This document shows positions 5,392-8,966 of a DNA stretch of 8,966 nucleotides, in pieces; within the stretch, counting starts at the first letter, position 1; every line of letters begins with the position of its first letter. Source of the DNA: Actinomycetota bacterium (GTDB taxonomy: Bacteria > Actinomycetota > Actinomycetes > S36-B12 > UBA5976); assembly GCA_947486505.1 (NCBI GenBank), contig CANKTT010000056.1, positions 1 through 8,966 of the forward strand, read 5' to 3'. The position numbers and the translations under genes are program-made. Under the pieces are notes generated by a model, which saw nothing but the letters and a program-made list of their open reading frames with translations, searched no databases and had not been told where the DNA came from.

Positions 5392-6243
5392 CTAAGGCGC
5401 CGGCGAGTACTTTGTGGCCTCGCCATTACGGGCAAATCCGTAAAGCGTTAATCCAAATTCCCGAGCAGTTTCAACCGCTAGCGAGGTTGGGGCAGAAACC
5501 GCCACAACTGCAGAAATTCTTGCCGAAATTGCCTTTTGAATAATCTCAAAGCCACCACGTCCAGATATTGCCAAGCAATAGCCATCGAGCGGCAATAGGT
5601 CATTCATTAATGCATAGCCGATGACTTTATCAACGGCGTTGTGTCTACCGACGTCCTCGCGAACGACAATTAACTTGCCTTGCGGATCAAAAAGCCCGGC
5701 TGCATGTAGTCCTCCAGTTTTGTCAAAAATCTTTTGCTTAGGTCGCATCAGTTCGGGCAGGTTGAGTAATTCTGATTCGGTGATTCCAGGTGCATCTACA
5801 TTCGAGCAACCTCGAGCGCGCAAGTCACTTATGTGAGTAGAACCGCAAACCCCACAAGCACTTGAAATGGTAAACCTGCGCTCAAGGGTTCTAGTTACTG
5901 CAGGTGCATCTGCAACTACTCGAGCAACGATCACATTTTCTTGCTCACGTGGCGTTAACTCTTTGTCTTTACAAGTTGTAATGCCGATTAAATCTTCTCG
6001 AGTGCGCAATAGGCCTTCAGTCCACAGAAACCCAGCTCCTAATTCAATGTCAGCTCCAGGTGTGCGCATCGTGATTGCCAATTGCTGCAGGCCGACGCCG
6101 CCATCAATGCGAATTTCAAGGGGTTCTTCGCCAACAACATGATCGCTAACACTAACGATGGATTTAGTTTTTAACACTTGAATCCGTTGTGTTGGACTGA
6201 TTGGCTCTTGACTAGTCAACAATTTGCCATTCTGCAACGGCAT
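5392..6243 (-). CDS. fdhD: FdhD, formate dehydrogenase accessory sulfurtransferase
   Basis: This 283-residue cytosolic protein passes sulfur from IscS-type desulfurases to the bis-MGD cofactor of formate dehydrogenase, a step needed for FDH activity. The catalytic CxxC is Cys130/Cys133 in 'SSACGVCGSTH'. Other family blocks are 'EEPLEIRIDG' (39-48), 'GFLWTEGLL' (71-79), 'TGGLHAAGLF' (176-185), 'REDVGRHNAVDKVIG' (195-209), and 'SGRGGFEIIQKA' (227-238). The length is normal. The ATG at 6243 overlaps the upstream mobA by 32 bp; a GAGG run 9 nt before this ATG supports the start, although a TTG at 6219 inside the overlap is possible. It is probably co-transcribed with mobA and serves the formate dehydrogenase encoded at the right end of the window. 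Confidence 0.95.
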   Translation of the reverse strand: MPLQNGKLLTSQEPISPTQRIQVLKTKSIVSVSDHVVGEEPLEIRIDGGVGLQQLAITMRTPGADIELGAGFLWTEGLLRTREDLIGITTCKDKELTPREQENVIVARVVADAPAVTRTLERRFTISSACGVCGSTHISDLRARGCSNVDAPGITESELLNLPELMRPKQKIFDKTGGLHAAGLFDPQGKLIVVREDVGRHNAVDKVIGYALMNDLLPLDGYCLAISGRGGFEIIQKAISARISAVVAVSAPTSLAVETAREFGLTLYGFARNGEATKYSPAP

Positions 6244-7066
6244 TTGAAACTGCCTCGATTAACTTGCGTACCTCATCAGGACTTAGTGATTGTTTTCCGG
6301 CCGCGTAACCAAGTAAGAAAGTTGTAAGTGGTGCTGACTTTCGCTCAACGCCGTGTGCGACTTCGCGCGTTAGATCCAGCAATTCCGCAGTCAACATTTC
6401 ATGCTGATCTACCTCAAGCAAGGTCGCCACTCGCGCTAACCACATTTGAGTAATCTGATCCATTGCATCACTTCCCTTAACTGCCCTAGCCACATCTTGC
6501 CACGTATCAAAGTCCACAACCTGATCTGGATTAACGCTTACCCCAATCATGTTTAAAGTCGATAACAGCCGCAACGGGGATTGATTAACACCTTGACTTG
6601 GCTCCAGCAAGTCCCGCAACAATTCAGTGCGTACACAGGCGCATAAGGGCTGTCCGCGGCCATCGCTTCGAATCGCCCAAGCTCCGTCATGGCCCTGAGC
6701 AGCAACGGAAATCTTTGTGACTGTGTCTTTAGTCAAAGTTTGATCAGCTGCTGAAATGAATACGTATTCCGTTGAAATGCCGGGAAGCGCTGACCAGATC
6801 CCAGCTGCTGGTCCCCCGCCTGGATTCAGGTCTGGAACCCAAGTTATTGATTCCTTGCTTTCAAATCGGACATTGCGCAGGGAACCAACTATGAAAACTT
6901 TTCCAAGACAAGACTTTATGACTTCTTCAAGTAAGGCCCGACCATTTAGGCCAAGTGGGAGCATTGCCTTATCCAAGCCACCCATGCGGGCCGCATTACC
7001 GCCAGCCACAATTATCGAATCAGGAATCGATGTATCAACTGCACTCATAGGTATAAAGCATGACAT
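6212..7066 (-). CDS. mobA: MobA-type molybdenum cofactor guanylyltransferase fused to a DUF6457 domain
   Basis: Residues about 17-195 form a MobA-like nucleotidyltransferase that attaches GMP to molybdopterin to make the MGD cofactor. Evidence is the loop 'VAGGNAARMGGLDKAML' (20-36), 'GGGPAAGI' (83-90), metal-binding Asp108 in 'ISAADQT', and 'DFDTWQDV' (185-192). Ala107-Asp108-Gln109 replaces the more usual Cys-Asp-Met/x-Pro. Residues about 202-280, beginning MDQITQMWLARVATLLEV, match the actinobacterial DUF6457 domain ('DLTREVAHGVERKSAPLTTF', 231-250), a helical domain of unknown function often found with MobA. The start is taken as the ATG at 7066 with a CATAAT/TAATCT box upstream; an ATG at 7048 is equally compatible with the fold. 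It is divergent from moeA and overlaps fdhD at its 3' end, forming a cofactor operon for formate dehydrogenase. Confidence 0.88.
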   Translation of the reverse strand: MSCFIPMSAVDTSIPDSIIVAGGNAARMGGLDKAMLPLGLNGRALLEEVIKSCLGKVFIVGSLRNVRFESKESITWVPDLNPGGGPAAGIWSALPGISTEYVFISAADQTLTKDTVTKISVAAQGHDGAWAIRSDGRGQPLCACVRTELLRDLLEPSQGVNQSPLRLLSTLNMIGVSVNPDQVVDFDTWQDVARAVKGSDAMDQITQMWLARVATLLEVDQHEMLTAELLDLTREVAHGVERKSAPLTTFLLGYAAGKQSLSPDEVRKLIEAVSNAVAEWQIVD

Positions 7067-7086
7067 GGGTTCGGTAGATTATGTCT
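7049..7086. promoter_or_regulatory. Compact divergent mobA/moeA promoter region
   Basis: Only about 14-40 bp separate the divergent starts. Rightward, TAGATT (7075-7080) ends 6 nt before the ATG at 7087, the second ATG of moeA. Leftward, CATAAT/TAATCT (within 7076-7084, minus strand) precedes the mobA ATG at 7066. The two -10 boxes overlap, so the two transcripts may compete. No clear -35 for either is seen. Confidence 0.42.
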
Positions 7087-8259
7087 ATGTCAGCGGAGTT
7101 GAATCACAATGTGGAATGGGACTTAGCGGTAGCGCTGAGCTTCGAATCCGTTGTGCCAAAGCCTGCAACCCAGTTGCCAATTGCGCAAGCGATCAACCTG
7201 GTGCTGGCTGAAGATCTAACTGCAGACATTGACCTACCTCCAGCGCATACCGCGATGATGGACGGGTATGCAGTTTTTGGTCCAGGGCCATGGCGAGTAG
7301 TTGGTGAACTTCATGCGGGAAGTTTTCTGCCATATCTGGATTCAGGTTGTGCCTTAAAAGTAAGTACGGGTGCTCATCTACCTCCCCATTGTTCCTTCGT
7401 CATTCCGCAGGAAATGGTAACGATTTACGACGGTGATGTTGCAAGTAAAAGCTCTTTTGCAATTGGGCAACACATCCGGCAACCCGGCGACGAAGCTAAG
7501 GCTGGCGAAAGTATTGCTACTGCAGGCAACCTCCTAACGCCCGCGATAGCTGGGCTAGCTGCAAGTTCTGGTATCGATGAGGTGTCAGTCTTTCAACCGC
7601 CAACCGTTTCAGTTCTGGTAACAGGCAGTGAACTTGTTACCTCAGGCACGCCGGAACCGGGTCAGATTCGTGATTCCCTTTCGATACAAGTAACTCCATG
7701 GGTGAATTATCTCGGGGCAAATGTCAGCTCAAGTAGCAACTGTCAAGATGATTTAGCCCAACTCATGAATGCAATTAAGGATTCTGTTGGCGACTTATTA
7801 ATCGTGACAGGTGGCAGTTCCTTTGGGGAACATGATTATTTGCGAAGTGCCCTAGATCAACTTGGCGCAGTTTATGTTGTTAGTGAAATTGCGATGCGTC
7901 CTGGCCATCCCTCGTTGCTAGCAAAACTTCCAGATGGAAAACTTGTTGCTGGGTTGCCAGGTAACCCACTAGCAGCGCTGGTGAGTTTTATGACAATAGT
8001 TGCTCCAGCCTTACGCGGGCTATCTGGGCAAAGCGAATATCAAATGGCAAAAGTGCCGATAGCTAGAGATTTTCCATGTGATCGCACTCGAGTAGTTCCA
8101 ATAGTTTTGTCATCCGGCGCCGCAGAACTAACTGAGTTCCGTGGCTCTGCAATGTTGCGCGGGCTTTCCCAAGCCGATGGACTCGGTGTGATTTCACCTG
8201 GAGACAATCCAGCGGGAACTTTGATTCGAGTTATGCCACTACCTTGGCGAGTTAACTAA
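7081..8259 (+). CDS. moeA: Molybdopterin molybdotransferase MoeA
   Basis: This protein of up to 392 residues inserts molybdate into adenylylated molybdopterin, completing Moco synthesis in the cytosol. Domain order is that of MoeA: the 'HTAMMDGYAVFG' segment (56-67), 'RQPGDEAKAGESI' (133-145), 'VTGSELV' with Glu184, 'GQIRDSLSIQV' (194-204), the MoCF-like domain with 'TGGSSFGEHDYLRSAL' (243-258, Asp252), 'GLPGNPLAALVSF' (291-303), and a C-terminal beta domain. The canonical 'KPGKP' lysine motif reads 'RPGHP' (273-277), as I recall from other actinobacterial MoeA relatives. The outermost ATG is given; the ATG at 7087 is better supported, because TAGATT lies 6 nt before it and no ribosome site is seen. 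The stop overlaps the convergent fdsD stop by 4 bp. It supplies Moco to the adjacent formate dehydrogenase. Confidence 0.93.
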   Translation: MSMSAELNHNVEWDLAVALSFESVVPKPATQLPIAQAINLVLAEDLTADIDLPPAHTAMMDGYAVFGPGPWRVVGELHAGSFLPYLDSGCALKVSTGAHLPPHCSFVIPQEMVTIYDGDVASKSSFAIGQHIRQPGDEAKAGESIATAGNLLTPAIAGLAASSGIDEVSVFQPPTVSVLVTGSELVTSGTPEPGQIRDSLSIQVTPWVNYLGANVSSSSNCQDDLAQLMNAIKDSVGDLLIVTGGSSFGEHDYLRSALDQLGAVYVVSEIAMRPGHPSLLAKLPDGKLVAGLPGNPLAALVSFMTIVAPALRGLSGQSEYQMAKVPIARDFPCDRTRVVPIVLSSGAAELTEFRGSAMLRGLSQADGLGVISPGDNPAGTLIRVMPLPWRVN

Positions 8260-8471
8260 GCGTTTGCCTTAGCGCGCAGTTCATCAACAACCTTGTTGAG
8301 GGTCTCGCTAAAGTCTTCACGGTTGCTCGTGACATGTTGATAAAAATCTGAACGCATTTTTGGCGTCCAGAACTTCACAAGGTGCTCAGAAATCCGCAGA
8401 TAAGTCTCTTCGTGAACTGGGATATTTGTCTCAATGTCTCCGGCCATTCGAGTAAGAATTGAAATGTCCAC
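8256..8471 (-). CDS. fdsD: Formate dehydrogenase delta subunit (FdsD)
   Basis: This 71-residue protein matches the small delta subunit or accessory factor of NAD-linked formate dehydrogenases. It shows the family pattern of a short N-terminal helix ('LTRMAGDIETNI', 6-17), then 'ISEHLVKFWTPKMRSDFYQH' (27-46), where 'HLxKFWxPxMR' is the family core. In related systems FdsD/FdhD-delta assists assembly or cofactor insertion in the FdsABG complex. The start is a GTG at 8471 that lies 3 nt after the alpha-subunit stop, with AAGG about 9 nt upstream; a downstream ATG at 8447 would drop eight residues. It is the last gene of the leftward fds operon and its TAG shares bases with the moeA TAA. Confidence 0.87.
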   Translation of the reverse strand: MDISILTRMAGDIETNIPVHEETYLRISEHLVKFWTPKMRSDFYQHVTSNREDFSETLNKVVDELRAKANA

Positions 8472-8474
8472 AAT

Positions 8475-8966
8475 TTATGCCTTAGTCAAAACGGATTCGA
8501 GCGTATTCGTTGGAGCAGCACTTGAATCCGCTGGACGAATTTCAACTGCAGTTACCTTGAATTCGGGACAGTTAGTGGCCCAGTCTGAAAACTCTGTGGT
8601 GATTACATTTGCGCCGCTAGTTGGGTGGTGGAAAGTAGTGTGAACTACGCCAGCTGGAACGCGTTCACTTACTAGCGCCGTCAAGATGGTTTCGCCAATT
8701 CGGCTAGATACTGCAATCTTTTGTCCATCAACGATTCCACGCATCGCTGCATCCGCTTCATGGATTTCCAAAACATCTTCTGGGTGCCAAGTAACGTTTG
8801 CAGTTCGGCGGGTCTGTGCGCCTACGTTGTACTGACTCAAAATTCGACCAGTAGTTAGCAACAGTGGGAACTTTCGGTTTGAGCGCTCCTCAGTTGGCAC
8901 AAACGGAGTCTCCATGAATTGACCCTGGCCACGAACGAATCCATCCACGTGCATGATTGGTGTTCC
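8475..8966 (-). CDS. fdsA: Formate dehydrogenase alpha (catalytic) subunit, C-terminal part only
   Basis: An open frame of 163 codons plus stop enters from the right edge, so only the C-terminus is seen. 'LLLTTGRILSQYNVGAQTRR' (about 35-54 of the visible part) and 'HPEDVLEIHEADA' are the molybdopterin-dinucleotide-binding domain of FDH alpha subunits (FdsA/FdhF), followed by 'TTFHHPTSGANVITTEFSD'. The enzyme oxidises formate to CO2 using a bis-MGD molybdenum (or tungsten) centre; the soluble type passes electrons through FdsB/FdsG to NAD+. The Fe-S and (Sec)Cys active-site regions lie outside the window. The downstream fdsD argues for the soluble NAD-linked type. The lack of a start in the visible part is due to the window edge, not to a break in the gene. 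Confidence 0.95.
   Translation of the reverse strand, partial: GTPIMHVDGFVRGQGQFMETPFVPTEERSNRKFPLLLTTGRILSQYNVGAQTRRTANVTWHPEDVLEIHEADAAMRGIVDGQKIAVSSRIGETILTALVSERVPAGVVHTTFHHPTSGANVITTEFSDWATNCPEFKVTAVEIRPADSSAAPTNTLESVLTKA

Noticed and set aside
5301..5543. 80-codon plus-strand open frame across the tRNA duplication and the fdhD 3' end
   Set aside because: It consists of repeat sequence and the antisense of fdhD; no coding signal of its own.
6756..7211. 151-codon plus-strand open frame opposite mobA
   Set aside because: It is antisense to a clear MobA domain and runs into the moeA start in another frame; no family resemblance.

Overview
The window reads as chromosome from a low-GC actinobacterium, most like the streamlined freshwater acI / Nanopelagicales type. 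This is inferred from moderate GC content, very tight gene packing, the actinobacterial MobA-DUF6457 fusion, an actinobacterial-style short MoeA, and many genes whose -10 box ends 6-7 nt before the start codon (leaderless transcription). Taxonomy is an inference; no rRNA is present.

Left part (1-2464): a WcaI/WbuB-like family 4 glycosyltransferase runs off the left edge on the minus strand. After a 252-bp spacer comes a plus-strand pair: a 46-residue DUF2256 four-cysteine protein (missed by length filters) whose stop overlaps the start of an iron-sulfur prokaryotic photolyase/cryptochrome (FeS-BCP, PhrB-like) with all four cluster cysteines.

Middle (2510-5098): a minus-strand higBA toxin-antitoxin operon has a well-formed promoter overlaid by tandem inverted repeats. 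Upstream of it lie a ureohydrolase (agmatinase family) and a two-helix DUF3955 membrane protein, both minus. The DUF3955 gene is divergent from orn (oligoribonuclease).

tRNA region (5161-5391): tRNA-His(GTG) with encoded CCA is followed by a strong terminator hairpin. A second copy of that hairpin has its 3' arm replaced by an exact 37-bp copy of the tRNA-His 3' half. This is the most unusual structure in the window.

Right part (5392-8966): a formate dehydrogenase maturation and structural locus. fdhD (sulfurtransferase for FDH) and mobA-DUF6457 (molybdenum cofactor guanylylation) are on the minus strand; moeA (molybdenum insertion) is divergent from mobA. fdsD and the C-terminal part of the FDH catalytic subunit are on the minus strand and converge on moeA, with overlapping stop codons. 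Together they would build and mature a molybdenum or tungsten bis-MGD, NAD-linked formate dehydrogenase; the beta and gamma subunits are expected beyond the right edge.

No CRISPR array, insertion sequence, integrase, phage gene or rRNA was seen. I did not find a wholly new multi-gene system. The best candidates for new biology are the tRNA-His 3'-half/terminator duplication, the DUF2256-photolyase pair, and the recurrent leaderless start architecture.
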